Assembly: GCA_965212145.1 (NCBI GenBank)
Contig: CBDBUY010000009.1
Location: 620,001-684,000, forward strand
Source: JAAEPI01 sp965212145
GTDB lineage: Bacteria; Bacteroidota; Bacteroidia; Cytophagales; Cyclobacteriaceae
DNA length: 64,000 nucleotides
Direction: 5' to 3'
Of this stretch, positions 9,304 to 18,726 are shown piece after piece. Under the pieces are notes generated by a model that had not been told where the DNA came from, made no database searches, and saw nothing but the letters and a program-made list of their open reading frames with translations. Each line of letters opens with the position of its first letter. Within the stretch, counting starts at the first letter, position 1. A program made the position numbers and the translations under genes.

Positions 9304-9332
9304 AAAAAAGGCATCCCGAAGGTCAGGATGCC
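9304..9332 (-). terminator. Intrinsic terminator after lolA
   Basis: Stem GGCATCC/GGATGCC (9310-9316 with 9326-9332), loop of nine bases, followed on the minus strand by six T. It lies 28 bases after the lolA stop. Confidence 0.8.
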
Positions 9333-9360
9333 AAATTTTTAACACTTTGTAAAAGTAGTT

Positions 9361-9990
9361 TCAACGAAAGTCAATGACCTCTACATCTGGATATTTCTTA
9401 GGATCGAAGGTGAAGAAAGAGCTGCCGATGGAAGAACTTGTTTTAAAATTCTTAATACTGTAAATGTATTTCGTTCCACTCTTTTCAAATACAGTGAAGG
9501 TTTTCAATTCATCTTTTGAATTGATAATCAGTCGAATTTTGTGGTAAGTTTTGTCCATCGATTCTGGATCTAATTCGACAACTCGGTCACCGTTTGACAT
9601 TTCCTGAATCAAAGCATATTTGAATCCCTTCTTATAGATGTCGTAAACATTCCCAGGTGTAATTTCTTCTTCCTCAGGATTGTAAATACTGACCGTTACT
9701 TCTTGTAAATCAGGTGTGTAGACCCACACTTCCTTGCCATTATTATATATTTCTGAATCAATGATTTCAAGCTTATACATCTCGTTTTTGACGGTGATTT
9801 TCCCTTCAAGTTCTTCCTCGATTCCGGCCATTTGATTGTCGATTTTCTGAGTGAAAGTGGCAGTGAAAGCATTCACCTTTTTGTACTTTTCACTCATGGC
9901 GTCCAAGACAGCTTTTGCGTCCGGGTCGTATTGTGCCAGCGTTATGTGTCCTAAAAGAACGCTAAGCATTAATAGTCCTATTTTTTTCAT
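9361..9990 (-). CDS. lolA: LolA-like outer membrane lipoprotein carrier
   Basis: The 209-residue periplasmic protein has a signal peptide (MKKIGLLMLSVLLGHITLAQ). The mature part follows LolA: NAFTATFTQKI near the N-terminus, then the half-barrel strands with KEVWVYTPDLQEVTV and a C-terminal KYPDVEVIDFR. LolA shuttles lipoproteins from the inner to the outer membrane. It lies 39 bases downstream of ftsK, an arrangement seen in other Bacteroidota, and is closed by a strong terminator, so ftsK-lolA is probably one operon. The TAGCAAC/GTTGCTA hairpin at 10013-10032 between the two genes includes the ftsK stop codon but has no T run. Confidence 0.85.
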   Translation of the reverse strand: MKKIGLLMLSVLLGHITLAQYDPDAKAVLDAMSEKYKKVNAFTATFTQKIDNQMAGIEEELEGKITVKNEMYKLEIIDSEIYNNGKEVWVYTPDLQEVTVSIYNPEEEEITPGNVYDIYKKGFKYALIQEMSNGDRVVELDPESMDKTYHKIRLIINSKDELKTFTVFEKSGTKYIYSIKNFKTSSSIGSSFFTFDPKKYPDVEVIDFR

Positions 9991-10029
9991 AACAGTTTTT
10001 TGATGTTTTCGATAGCAACCTGTTAGTTG

Positions 10030-12558
10030 CTAGTATTTGTTTTCCAGCTCTGTCAATAACTGTTCCAAAGCGTATTCGTCACTGACTAAAACTTCGCGTG
10101 CCTTACTACCCTCAAATGGTCCTACGATTCCGGCCGCCTCAAGTTGGTCAATAATTCTTCCCGCTCGGTTATAACCTAGCTTCATTTTTCGCTGGATCAA
10201 TGAGGTGCTTCCTTGCTGATGCATGACAATAACCCGTGCGGCATCCGCAAAAAGAGCATCGCGCTCACTGAGATCCACTTCACCTGGAGCAGTGCCTTCT
10301 TCGCCGACATATTCAGGCAGCAAATAAGCATCGTCATATCCTCGTTGTTGCCCAATGAATTCACAAATGCGGTCGATCTCTGGCGTGTCAACGAACGCAC
10401 ATTGTAATCGAATCATATCCGATCCGAGTGAAAGCAGCATGTCACCCATACCGATCAATTGATCAGCTCCGCCCGCATCCAAAATGGTTCTTGAATCGAC
10501 TTTTGAAGTCACTCTAAAGGACAGCCTTGCTGGGAAATTGGCTTTTATGATACCGGTGATGACATTCACAGACGGACGCTGAGTGGCCACAATGAGGTGA
10601 ATGCCAATCGCACGAGCTAACTGCGCCAGACGGGCAATTGGAGCTTCAACTTCCTTACCTGCTGTCATCATCAAGTCGGCTAACTCGTCAATTACTAGAA
10701 CTATGTACGGGAGGTATCGATGACCCTTGTTCGGGTTGAGTCGCCGATCCTCAAACTTCTTGTTGTATTCCTTCAGGTTTCTACAACCGGCATTCTTTAG
10801 CAGGTCGTAACGCTCGTCCATTTCAATACACAAAGAATTGAGCGTGTTAACCACTTTAGAAGTGTCGGTAATGATAGCTTCCTCACTGTCTGGCAGCTTT
10901 GCCAGGAAGTGTTTCTCAATCACGTTGAAGTTGGTAAGTTCTACTTTCTTGGGATCCACCAGAACGAATTTCAACTGTGAGGGATGCTTCTTGTAGAGTA
11001 AGGACGTTAGGATCATGTTCAATCCGACCGACTTACCCTGACCAGTCGCACCTGCCATAAGGAGGTGAGGCATCTTAGCCAGATCCGTCACAAAAACCTC
11101 GTTAGAGATTGTTTTTCCCAAAACAACCGGCAGAGCCATGTCCGACTTCATGAATTTCTCCGTGGTAATCACGGACTTCACGTCCACCATCTCACGGTTT
11201 TTGTTCGGAACCTCAATACCAATTGTACCTCGACCCGGAATGGGAGCAATGATACGTATGCCCAGAGCAGCCAGACTTAATGCTATGTCATCCTCCAGGT
11301 TCTTGATTTTGGAGATTTTCACTCCAGCTTTAGGAACAATCTCGTAAAGTGTAACCGTTGGGCCGATGGTCGCTTTAATGCTTTGAATGCCAATCTTAAA
11401 GTTGATGAGCGTCTCTACGATCTTGTTCTTGTTTTGCTCGAGTTCGTCCTTAGTCACCTGAACGTCCTTCTTCGGGTAGTCTTTGAGAAGATCGGATGTT
11501 GGGAATTTATATCTGGGTAGATCTAATGTCGGATCGTAATTGACAGTTTGTTCGTCCGTCTGCTTCTCTACAAACTCGGCCTTCTGCACTTCCATGCCGT
11601 CAATCACCTCAGCGATTGGCTTTGGTTCCTCAGGCTGTGCTTCAATCGCAGGTTCCTCCTCTTCCTCTGGGACCTCAATAGATAATTCTAACTCGTCGGT
11701 CTCTGGTTCTTTACTTGTTGGTTCCGGTTCACCCAAATCCAATTCAATCGTAGGCTCTGTTGATTCATCGGCCTGCTCGGTACTTTGACCATTGTCTTCC
11801 TCTTCTACTTCCTGTTTTACCTGAGCGATCAGTGAAGCCAGGTCATCTTGTTCTTCAGGCCGCTCAGGCTCCTCAGATTCAACAGGCTCCTCAGCTTTTT
11901 TACCAGGAAGGTTGATTTTTAGCTTTTCCCTAAGTGAGGCCATTAGGTTTTGGAAGAATGCCAGATGCGTGATGTCGAACAGGTACATGTTGAATACCAG
12001 GAATAGCACGGCCAGAAACGGTATGGTCGCCCAACCTATGAGACTGTTCATCCAAGTCGCTAGATCATATCCAATTCCTCCACTTAAAAAGCTCAGCTCA
12101 CTCGAACGATCATCGCCAACCTGAAAGTACCCCAAAAGCGTGCTGATCCAGAGCAAGTAGAACAGGGTAAACGCCGACGATCGGGTGATGGGAAGTAATT
12201 TCTTAGCCCAAACAATTCTGACACCAATGATGAAAATAACAGGTGGAATAAGCAATGCAGCTATTCCGAACCATCTGAAGATGAAAAGATGAGCGGTCAA
12301 GGCGCCAGCTAGTCCAAACCAGTTTTGCACTTCCTGACCGGCTGCTCGTATGCTATCTGTCCCAAAACTCTGAACAACGCTCTGGTCGGCCTTACCGGTC
12401 TTCAAATAGGATACGAACGATACTGCCAAAAAGAAAGAGGCCAATAGCAGGAACCAGCCAATAGCAAGATGTAGCTTTCGGTCCTTGATGAAATCGAGGT
12501 TAACGCTCTTCTTTGCGGATGATTTCGACGATTTTTTCTTGTAGGTGTTCTTAGCCAT
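10030..12558 (-). CDS. ftsK: DNA translocase FtsK/SpoIIIE
   Basis: The 842-residue septal DNA pump clears chromosome dimers and terminus DNA at division. The N-terminus is basic (KKKSSKSSAKK), then four membrane segments (about residues 33-195), then a very acidic linker (about 220-350, rich in EPEE). The motor has Walker A GATGQGKS and Walker B YIVLVIDELADLM. The C-terminal 65 residues are the gamma winged helix (MKLGYNRAGRIIDQLEAAGI) that reads orientation sequences and touches XerD. XerD and PyrD are the next genes upstream. The length is normal for the phylum. A minus strand TACTTTTG lies just before the start. Confidence 0.95.
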   Translation of the reverse strand: MAKNTYKKKSSKSSAKKSVNLDFIKDRKLHLAIGWFLLLASFFLAVSFVSYLKTGKADQSVVQSFGTDSIRAAGQEVQNWFGLAGALTAHLFIFRWFGIAALLIPPVIFIIGVRIVWAKKLLPITRSSAFTLFYLLWISTLLGYFQVGDDRSSELSFLSGGIGYDLATWMNSLIGWATIPFLAVLFLVFNMYLFDITHLAFFQNLMASLREKLKINLPGKKAEEPVESEEPERPEEQDDLASLIAQVKQEVEEEDNGQSTEQADESTEPTIELDLGEPEPTSKEPETDELELSIEVPEEEEEPAIEAQPEEPKPIAEVIDGMEVQKAEFVEKQTDEQTVNYDPTLDLPRYKFPTSDLLKDYPKKDVQVTKDELEQNKNKIVETLINFKIGIQSIKATIGPTVTLYEIVPKAGVKISKIKNLEDDIALSLAALGIRIIAPIPGRGTIGIEVPNKNREMVDVKSVITTEKFMKSDMALPVVLGKTISNEVFVTDLAKMPHLLMAGATGQGKSVGLNMILTSLLYKKHPSQLKFVLVDPKKVELTNFNVIEKHFLAKLPDSEEAIITDTSKVVNTLNSLCIEMDERYDLLKNAGCRNLKEYNKKFEDRRLNPNKGHRYLPYIVLVIDELADLMMTAGKEVEAPIARLAQLARAIGIHLIVATQRPSVNVITGIIKANFPARLSFRVTSKVDSRTILDAGGADQLIGMGDMLLSLGSDMIRLQCAFVDTPEIDRICEFIGQQRGYDDAYLLPEYVGEEGTAPGEVDLSERDALFADAARVIVMHQQGSTSLIQRKMKLGYNRAGRIIDQLEAAGIVGPFEGSKAREVLVSDEYALEQLLTELENKY

Positions 12559-12568
12559 AAGCTGTCGG

Positions 12569-12576
12569 CAAAAGTA
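12569..12576 (-). promoter_or_regulatory. Candidate -7 promoter element of ftsK
   Basis: TACTTTTG on the minus strand matches TAnnTTTG exactly and lies 11 bases before the ftsK ATG. No clear -33 TTTG is seen about 20 bases upstream. If used, the leader is only a few bases long. Confidence 0.35.
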
Positions 12577-12613
12577 AGAAGTCGGTCAGTTTATGGACTA
12601 GGATTTTGAGTAT

Positions 12614-13660
12614 TTAGTATTCACTTCCATCAAACACCTTCTGCTCCACCAGTGCCTGATTGATTTCCTTGACCAAGCCTGGTCCCTTGTAAATCAACCC
12701 AGTGTACACTTGCACCAGATTCGCTCCGGCTTGGAATTTACGGATGGCATCCTCGGGAGTCATCACTCCACCTACAGCAATGATTGGGATGGTACGGTTG
12801 CGGGAACGGATGTAGTTCAAGATGTAGTCGGATTTGTCTTGAAGGGGTTTGCCACTTAGGCCACCATTTCCAATTTCTTTTACTTTTTCCTCAGGAGTAG
12901 TGAGTCCTTCACGGCTGATCGTGGTGTTTGTACAGATAAGCCCGTCCACGCCTTTTCGCTGAACGATCTCGAGGATGTCATCCAGCATGCTATCTGTTAT
13001 ATCTGGTGCGATTTTAAGCAGTATGGGCTTGGCCAGGGGTTTCATTTTGTTGGCTTTCACAATAGCCTCTAACAGTCGCTCCAGTGGCTCTTGATCTTGT
13101 AATTGCCGTAAGTCCGGCGTGTTAGGCGAGCTGACATTGACTACCAGGTAGTCTACATGCGGGTAGATTTCCTTGAAACAAATCAAGTAATCCGTAAGCG
13201 CCATCTCGTTCGGGGTGTTCTTGTTTTTCCCAATGTTTCCTCCAATGATGATGTTTTTGGGTCGCTTCTCGAGATTGTGCTTCACCGTCGTAGCGCCTTT
13301 GTTGTTGAACCCCATGCGGTTGATTAGGGCTTCATCCTGCGGAAGTCTGAAGAGGCGAGGAGTGGGGTTGCCATCCTGTCCTTTGGGAGTTACCGTCCCC
13401 ACTTCGATAAAGCCAAAGCCAAGGTTTGCAAACTCGTGCATGTAGGCTCCATTCTTGTCAAAACCTGCGGCCAGTCCAACAGGATTTTTGAATTTCAATC
13501 CCAAAAATTCCGTTTCTAAATCAGGGTGTTCGTACGTGAAAGATTTCTTGAACATTCCTCCAAACCCCAGCTTGTGCAGGAACTTGAACAAGCCTGTGGT
13601 AAACGCATGAGCCTTCTCAGGCTCCATCATAAAAAGAAAGGGTTTGAGGAGACCGTACAT
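12614..13660 (-). CDS. pyrD: Dihydroorotate dehydrogenase (quinone), class 2
   Basis: The 348-residue membrane-associated flavoenzyme oxidises dihydroorotate to orotate with quinone as acceptor. The N-terminal helical hairpin (MYGLLKPFLFMMEPEKAHAF) is the quinone and membrane-binding part typical of class 2. FMN-binding blocks are KNPVGLAAGFDKNG, GFIEVGTVTPKGQDGNP, VNVSSPNTPDLRQLQ and IIAVGGVMTPEDA. The start shares one base with the xerD stop (TAATG), so the two are translationally coupled. In this window it is the only pyrimidine gene besides pyrF. Confidence 0.95.
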   Translation of the reverse strand: MYGLLKPFLFMMEPEKAHAFTTGLFKFLHKLGFGGMFKKSFTYEHPDLETEFLGLKFKNPVGLAAGFDKNGAYMHEFANLGFGFIEVGTVTPKGQDGNPTPRLFRLPQDEALINRMGFNNKGATTVKHNLEKRPKNIIIGGNIGKNKNTPNEMALTDYLICFKEIYPHVDYLVVNVSSPNTPDLRQLQDQEPLERLLEAIVKANKMKPLAKPILLKIAPDITDSMLDDILEIVQRKGVDGLICTNTTISREGLTTPEEKVKEIGNGGLSGKPLQDKSDYILNYIRSRNRTIPIIAVGGVMTPEDAIRKFQAGANLVQVYTGLIYKGPGLVKEINQALVEQKVFDGSEY

Positions 13661-14559
13661 TAACTTCTTGGGTGGTATTCGGTGATGACTTGTTTCAAAT
13701 AATCGCGATCAAGGTGGGTGTAAATCTCCGTGGTGGTTATGGATTCATGACCTAGCATTTCCTGCACGGCCCTGAGATCAGCCCCCCCTTCAATCAAATG
13801 CGTCGCAAATGAGTGACGGAAAGTGTGTGGGCTGATGTTTTTCTTCAGGTTCGTTTTCAAGGCTAAGTCCTTAATGATCATAAATACCATCACGCGCGAG
13901 ATGGCCGAGCCGCGTCTATTCAAAAATAGGTGATCTTCGAATCCTTTTTTAATGGTCAGGTGATTTCTCACATGCTCACGATATAATTTAATGTGTTTCA
14001 GTGCCTCCTTGCCAATGGGCACCAACCTTTCCTTACTGCCTTTCCCCAATACCCGGATAAATCCAACGTCCTCATGCAGGTGCCTGATTTTAAGATTGAT
14101 CAGTTCAGATACCCGCAAACCCGAACTATAAAGTGTCTCAAGCATGGCCCGATTTCTTGTGCCTTCTGGCTTGGACAAATCGATGGCCGCAAAAAGATTT
14201 TCAATGTCCGGCAGGTCAAGTGTGTCAGGTAGCTTGCGCCCCAGCTTGGGCGTTTCGATCAACGCAGAAGGGTCTTTGGTGATCAGTTCTTCATAAAGCA
14301 GGAATTTGTAAAAAGCCTTGATTCCGGAGAGCATTCGTGCCTGAGAGTAGCGCGACATGCCCAGTTCGTTGATGAAATCGATGAAGTCTAGTAGATCCTG
14401 CTGGGCAACTTTGGTAGGGGTGAGATCACGCTCTTTCAATTCAAAAAACTGGCGGAGTTTTTCAATGTCACGCAGGTACGCCTCAATGGAATTTTCGGCC
14501 AGAGAGCGTTCAAGTTTGAGGTAGTCCTTAAATTGGCGTGTGAAAGTATCCCAGCTCAC
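13660..14559 (-). CDS. xerD: Site-specific tyrosine recombinase XerD
   Basis: The protein has 299 residues from the GTG at 14559 (SWDTFTRQFKDYLKLERSL, the usual XerD beginning). A TTG at 14577 would add six residues and overlap the divergent aroQ start, so I prefer GTG. The N-terminal SAM-like core-binding domain spans about 1-90. The catalytic domain has Arg in SSGLRVSELINL, HTFRHSFATHL (His and Arg), a second His in LGHESITTTEIYTH and the Tyr in that same motif. XerD resolves chromosome dimers at dif together with FtsK, which lies downstream. This is the housekeeping recombinase: it has no prophage or integron context. Only 17 bases separate it from aroQ. Confidence 0.92.
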   Translation of the reverse strand: MSWDTFTRQFKDYLKLERSLAENSIEAYLRDIEKLRQFFELKERDLTPTKVAQQDLLDFIDFINELGMSRYSQARMLSGIKAFYKFLLYEELITKDPSALIETPKLGRKLPDTLDLPDIENLFAAIDLSKPEGTRNRAMLETLYSSGLRVSELINLKIRHLHEDVGFIRVLGKGSKERLVPIGKEALKHIKLYREHVRNHLTIKKGFEDHLFLNRRGSAISRVMVFMIIKDLALKTNLKKNISPHTFRHSFATHLIEGGADLRAVQEMLGHESITTTEIYTHLDRDYLKQVITEYHPRS

Positions 14560-14576
14560 ACAGCGAAGGTAGATCA

Positions 14577-14996
14577 ATGAAAATTTATATCATCAACGGC
14601 CCCAATCTCAACCTGCTCGGCAAACGTCAGCCGGAGATTTATGGAACCAAGAGTTTCGAAGAATTTTTCGAAGAATTGAAATTGGCTTTCCCGAAACACG
14701 ATCTGGAATATTTTCAATCCAACCATGAAGGTGCCATCATCGATAAGTTGCACGAGGTGGGTTTTGATGAATGCGGAATTGTCATGAATCCGGGTGGCCT
14801 TACACACACATCTGTGTCACTGGGTGATGCCGTGGCTTCCATCAATGCGCCGGTCATAGAGGTTCATATTTCCAATATTGAAAACCGCGAGGACTTCCGT
14901 AAGATCAATTTTGTGGGACCTAATTGCGCCGGAAATTTCATTGGCCTGGGATTGGATGGCTACAGGTTGGGCATTGAAACCCTCCTTCAGGATTAA
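14577..14996 (+). CDS. aroQ: 3-dehydroquinate dehydratase, type II
   Basis: The 139-residue enzyme dehydrates 3-dehydroquinate in the shikimate pathway. It has INGPNLNLLGKRQPEIYG at the N-terminus (with the catalytic tyrosine and the flexible arginine loop), FFQSNHEG-type motif YFQSNHEGAIID, and VEVHISNIENREDFR with the catalytic histidine. The length is slightly below the family average of about 145. The start is 17 bases from the start of xerD on the other strand, so the promoters of the two genes must lie inside each other. Its last four bases overlap the end of the convergent gene. Confidence 0.95.
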   Translation: MKIYIINGPNLNLLGKRQPEIYGTKSFEEFFEELKLAFPKHDLEYFQSNHEGAIIDKLHEVGFDECGIVMNPGGLTHTSVSLGDAVASINAPVIEVHISNIENREDFRKINFVGPNCAGNFIGLGLDGYRLGIETLLQD

Positions 14997-16294
14997 CTTC
15001 TTCTTTGAATTTTCACTGTTTCATTCACCCAGCAACCCGTGTTCATTTCCTGACCTTCTTTGAGATTCTCAGAGAAAATCTCCTCGACCGACGGAAATTG
15101 CTCTTTGCAGGCGGACATCTGGCCTGAATTCCCGGCTTTTTCATACATGTTATATGCGGCAATAAACACGAGCCGGTCCTTCACCTTGCTTTTGTAGCCC
15201 GCACATTCCTTGTAACTCGAGAAATACAAATTGCCAATTAGGTTGAAAGGTTCTTTTTCGCCGGGCTTTTCAGCAGAAGCTTTCAAGGCCAGCTCACGGG
15301 CTTTCTCTTTCTGATCCTGTTTGGAGGCAATTTTCGCCTGGGTCATCAAGATGTCGTATCGATCCTGAGCGGTTTTCGCTAAGGGGAGAGCTTTGTCGTA
15401 CAATCCTAAAGCCTTGCTTACCTCATCCCTTGCCAGTCTTTTGTCGGCGATGATTTTGTAAAACTTGAAACTAGGCTCCTTCTTCAGCACTGCTTCTCCT
15501 GCTTCTAGAAAATACGCTTCATTGGTGCATTTGGCAGTGATGGAATAAGCCACGATTTTTTTAGCGGTGTTCAGGTCACCCGGATTTTCTTTTAATCTGC
15601 GAACCAAGTTTTCCTTGATGTATCCACAGGTCAAGACTGTTTCCAACGAACTAAATATGGCATCCACTTTGTCCCGATAATCTTTCATGTCTTTTCCTGC
15701 AGTCTCTTTTTCATTCATCACTTCTGTGATTGTTGAGTGGATATTTAAAACGAAATCAGCGTCCACTCCGCTTACTTTCCGCTCATAGCCGTACTTCGCA
15801 GCTGTCATGTAAGGCACCAGATTGAAATCTGAGATATCAGCACCATTTTTCTCAAATGCCTTCTGATAGAGATCGAAGATCACGGCATATTTTGCCGGAG
15901 TTTTGTAGTAATACTTGAAGGCGGCATAGGCCTGTCGATCGAGGACGGATGCTTCCTGATTCCAATACTTGATGCGCTGATCATACATCCAAAGGGCTTT
16001 GTCCTTCATGGTTGATTGAAGTTGCTTGTCATCTGAAGACTCCATGAGCTCTTCGACACACTTCACCCCATCGATATAAATGGATGGATTGAGCTCTGCA
16101 TTGTTATCATAGAGCCATTGCAAGGTTTCCAGTGCATCCTGGAATTTGCCTTGAGACATTTGTAGTTTGTAATAGGCTTGTTTCTCCTGAGCGGTTTTAT
16201 AGTTAGCCTCGTCCTTGGGCCAACTCCATCCATTTTGTCCTTGGGTTTGGATGGCCAATGAGATAATCAGGAATGCAGTCGCAAATTTTTTCAT
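14993..16294 (-). CDS. Exported tetratricopeptide-like helical repeat protein
   Basis: The 433-residue protein has a signal peptide (MKKFATAFLIISLAIQTQGQ) and a mature part made of paired helices of TPR type, clearest at 'GKFQDALETLQWLYDNNAEL', 'SKALGLYDKALPLAKTAQDRYD' and 'KARELALKASAEKPGEKEPFNL'. It ends in a cysteine-containing tail (NTGCWVNETVKIQ). Proteins of this layout occur in many Bacteroidota as periplasmic scaffolds with unknown partners. It overlaps the end of aroQ by four bases. I see no catalytic motif. Confidence 0.75.
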   Translation of the reverse strand: MKKFATAFLIISLAIQTQGQNGWSWPKDEANYKTAQEKQAYYKLQMSQGKFQDALETLQWLYDNNAELNPSIYIDGVKCVEELMESSDDKQLQSTMKDKALWMYDQRIKYWNQEASVLDRQAYAAFKYYYKTPAKYAVIFDLYQKAFEKNGADISDFNLVPYMTAAKYGYERKVSGVDADFVLNIHSTITEVMNEKETAGKDMKDYRDKVDAIFSSLETVLTCGYIKENLVRRLKENPGDLNTAKKIVAYSITAKCTNEAYFLEAGEAVLKKEPSFKFYKIIADKRLARDEVSKALGLYDKALPLAKTAQDRYDILMTQAKIASKQDQKEKARELALKASAEKPGEKEPFNLIGNLYFSSYKECAGYKSKVKDRLVFIAAYNMYEKAGNSGQMSACKEQFPSVEEIFSENLKEGQEMNTGCWVNETVKIQRRS

Positions 16295-16467
16295 TTTGAG
16301 TTATTTGGAGAGAGACTAGCAAATGTGATGCGAAAGTTGCCGCTCGGTCAGTTTCGATAAGTAGGTTTGTGTTAAAATTTCTAAACACACGGTTTTCAAA
16401 AGTTAAGTCAATCAAACGGAATCGTTTTTAGAAAGTTGAATTAACTCACAGTCGCTGCAACTTGCAT

Positions 16468-16923
16468 ATGATTAAGATTTACACAGATGGAGCCGCGAAA
16501 GGCAACCCAGGTCCGGGTGGTTACGGAGTTGTCATGGAGTTTGGAGATAAGCGAAAGGAAATTTCTGAAGGCTTCAGGCTCACCACCAATAACCGCATGG
16601 AATTACTAGCAGTGATTGTTGGGCTGGAGGCTATTAAGAAGCCAGGATGGGATGTACTGGTTACTTCGGACTCAAAATATGTAGTGGATGCTGTGACTAA
16701 GGGATGGTTGGATGGTTGGGTCAAGAAGAATTTCAAAGCCAAGAAAAATCCTGACCTCTGGAAACGTTATCTGCAGGCTGCCAAAAATCATAACGTAAAA
16801 TTCAAATGGGTAAAAGGCCATGCCGGTCACCCTCAAAATGAACGATGCGACCAGCTTGCTGTGGAGGCCGCTGAAGGATTCGAGTTAAAAGCAGACAAGG
16901 GGTACGAAGCAAGTCAAGCCTGA
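16468..16923 (+). CDS. rnhA: Ribonuclease HI
   Basis: From the ATG at 16468 the protein has 151 residues and cuts the RNA strand of RNA-DNA hybrids. The carboxylate tetrad is visible: Asp in IYTDGAAKGNPGPGG, Glu in NNRMELLAVI, Asp in SDSKYVVDAV and Asp in NERCDQLAVEAA; the handle region (GWVKKNFKAKKNPDLWK) is complete. A TTG two codons upstream (16462) is less likely. The stop codon directly abuts the stop of the convergent trehalase gene, with no spacer. A TAGGTTTG at 16362-16369 may be part of its promoter. Confidence 0.95.
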   Translation: MIKIYTDGAAKGNPGPGGYGVVMEFGDKRKEISEGFRLTTNNRMELLAVIVGLEAIKKPGWDVLVTSDSKYVVDAVTKGWLDGWVKKNFKAKKNPDLWKRYLQAAKNHNVKFKWVKGHAGHPQNERCDQLAVEAAEGFELKADKGYEASQA

Positions 16924-18543
16924 CTATCGCTTCGTGCTGTTTAATTTTTGGTAGACACCATTTGTCCAACCAAATCCATCTTGATTGGGATATTCTCCAC
17001 CACCTCCATCCAGGGTCAAATCCACCACATTGTATTTTTCGGTCATTTTACCTGTGTTGGCAAACACCTTGTCATTTAGCGCCAGCCATCTTGAAGCTAT
17101 TTCATCAGCAAGGTCTAGTTGATCGTAATTGGAAAGTCCCTTGATCGTCATCCATTGTAAAGGAGCCCAGCCGTTAGGATAATCCCATTGCTGACCGGAA
17201 TCATTCAAGGTGGTGACAACTCCACCCGGCATCAGAAACTCACCTTCAATCACTTCAGCGACCCTGGCAGCCTGTTCATTCGTGGCGATACCAAAGAACA
17301 GCGGATACATCCCAGCAAGTGACTTGACAGGAGTTTGATCGGCTTTCTGGAAATCATAGTCCATGTAAAATCCGAGTTCCTCATTCCAGAAATATTTGTG
17401 GATTAAAGATTTCCGAAGGTTGGCCTTTTCCATCCAAGCATCAGAATTTTCGTCCTCCCCTTTTTCCTGGTAAGATTCTGAGATTGTCACTTCTAAATGA
17501 TACATGAGTGAATTCAGATCGACTGGAAGAATGTCAGTGGTATGAATGCTCGAAAGGTCAAATTCACCACCCTCTTCAATATCAAACCATCTCGTCGAGT
17601 AATCCCAACCAGATTCCGCGCCGGCTCGAAGATGTCTGTAGGCTTTTTCTTTGATCAAATCGGGATTCTTCTCAATAGCCTCTGCAGCCGTTTCCACGTC
17701 TTCCCGATAGCTCTCGGCACGCGGTTCAGCCTTGTTGTCCCAGTACCTGTTCAGAAATCCATCATCGATTTTCATAACTCTCCGGTAGGCCTCCATGTCA
17801 ACTATTTCATCTGCTCCATCCATCCAGAAGTTGTATTCCTCGAGTAACGAGGGGAGGTAGTTAGCCAATGAATTATCTGGGCTGTTTTCTACATGCAGTT
17901 TGACCATGAGCGAATAGAATGGGGGTTGGGACCGAGAATTGTAATACATCCTGTTCCCATTGGGGATGAATCCTACCGAGTCTATTAGGTGCGAAAAATT
18001 CTTGACGATATTCTCCATCAGGGCATTCTTTCCATCTACTTGGAGTCCTAGCATTGTGAAATAACTGTCCCAGTAATACACCTCTCGAAATCGACCACCA
18101 GGAACCACATAAGGGTTGGGTAGAGGGATCAGTGTGCCTGATTTTGGTTGATCCGCTGGTCGCTCGAGAAAACTCCACAATTTCCGGATATGTTCCGAGG
18201 CATTCTGAGATTCCGCCACTTCGATTGCCGATTCTGATCCGGGGATGTGAAAATTCTCATTGAGAAATGCCTTCATAACTTCGGTATCCTCCTTGTTCTC
18301 TAGTTCCTTGTATGCCGATTGAATTTCAAAAGGAGATTTCTTAGGAATGCAGTCTACGAATGTCTTGCTATCTGGAAATAAATCGGTGCGCATCTGGACA
18401 TCATAGAATAGATCACCATATAATTTCTCAGGCGTATCAATGACGATTTCCTGGACAGTAGAGGAGTCATTGTTCTGTGTCTGGCAAGAAAAGAGAAGTA
18501 GGCCGGTTAGGATGAAGGCCAATTGACTAAAGCGAATTTTCAT
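16924..18543 (-). CDS. treA: Trehalase (GH37) lipoprotein
   Basis: From the ATG at 18543 the protein has 539 residues and hydrolyses alpha,alpha-trehalose to two glucose. It begins with a lipoprotein signal peptide (MKIRFSQLAFILTGLLLFSC), so it works in the periplasm or at the outer membrane. Both trehalase signatures are present: PGGRFREVYYWDSYFT and QWDYPNGWAPLQ. The C-terminus EKYNV..GGGGEYPNQDGFGWTNG is also typical of the family. The longer in-frame start at 18573 would bury the signal peptide. I see no trehalose transporter or regulator beside it; it is probably a scavenging enzyme. Confidence 0.93.
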   Translation of the reverse strand: MKIRFSQLAFILTGLLLFSCQTQNNDSSTVQEIVIDTPEKLYGDLFYDVQMRTDLFPDSKTFVDCIPKKSPFEIQSAYKELENKEDTEVMKAFLNENFHIPGSESAIEVAESQNASEHIRKLWSFLERPADQPKSGTLIPLPNPYVVPGGRFREVYYWDSYFTMLGLQVDGKNALMENIVKNFSHLIDSVGFIPNGNRMYYNSRSQPPFYSLMVKLHVENSPDNSLANYLPSLLEEYNFWMDGADEIVDMEAYRRVMKIDDGFLNRYWDNKAEPRAESYREDVETAAEAIEKNPDLIKEKAYRHLRAGAESGWDYSTRWFDIEEGGEFDLSSIHTTDILPVDLNSLMYHLEVTISESYQEKGEDENSDAWMEKANLRKSLIHKYFWNEELGFYMDYDFQKADQTPVKSLAGMYPLFFGIATNEQAARVAEVIEGEFLMPGGVVTTLNDSGQQWDYPNGWAPLQWMTIKGLSNYDQLDLADEIASRWLALNDKVFANTGKMTEKYNVVDLTLDGGGGEYPNQDGFGWTNGVYQKLNSTKR

Positions 18544-18697
18544 GATTAAAGGTCTTTGTTCAAAGAAAATCAATTTTGAACTGATCTATTTTTAAAAAAT
18601 ACGCAGAGCAGTAGGGGTAGGCAGATTAAAACATGTTCCTACATCAACTTCATAATCTTGATAGGTTTATTAAGGTGATTGACAGGTGATTAGGTTG

Positions 18698-18726
18698 AAA
18701 AGGAGCTTTTGGGCTCCTTTTCTTTT
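18698..18726 (+). terminator. Terminator-like hairpin in the divergent treA/brkB gap
   Basis: Perfect 9-base stem AAAAGGAGC/GCTCCTTTT (18698-18706 with 18713-18721), 6-base loop TTTTGG, then CTTTT on the plus strand. It has the form of an intrinsic terminator for plus strand transcripts and, less strongly, for minus strand ones. It lies between two divergent genes, 27 bases before the next start, where no annotated gene needs a terminator. A TTTG (18708-18711) and TATCTTTC (729-736 of the same kilobase) overlapping it could be the promoter of the next gene. Confidence 0.6.

Noticed and set aside
10013..10032. Hairpin TAGCAAC/GTTGCTA between ftsK and lolA
   Set aside because: The stem is 7 bases and includes the ftsK stop codon, but no T run follows on the minus strand, and the two genes seem to be co-transcribed. 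I could not support a terminator or a riboswitch.
11540..11788. Serine-rich open frame antisense to ftsK
   Set aside because: It is the mirror of the acidic linker of FtsK (glutamate codons read as serine on the other strand) and has no independent support.
13660..14559. Tyrosine recombinase as a sign of an integrated element
   Set aside because: It is the housekeeping XerD, coupled to pyrD and two genes from ftsK, with no attachment repeats, integron or phage genes nearby.
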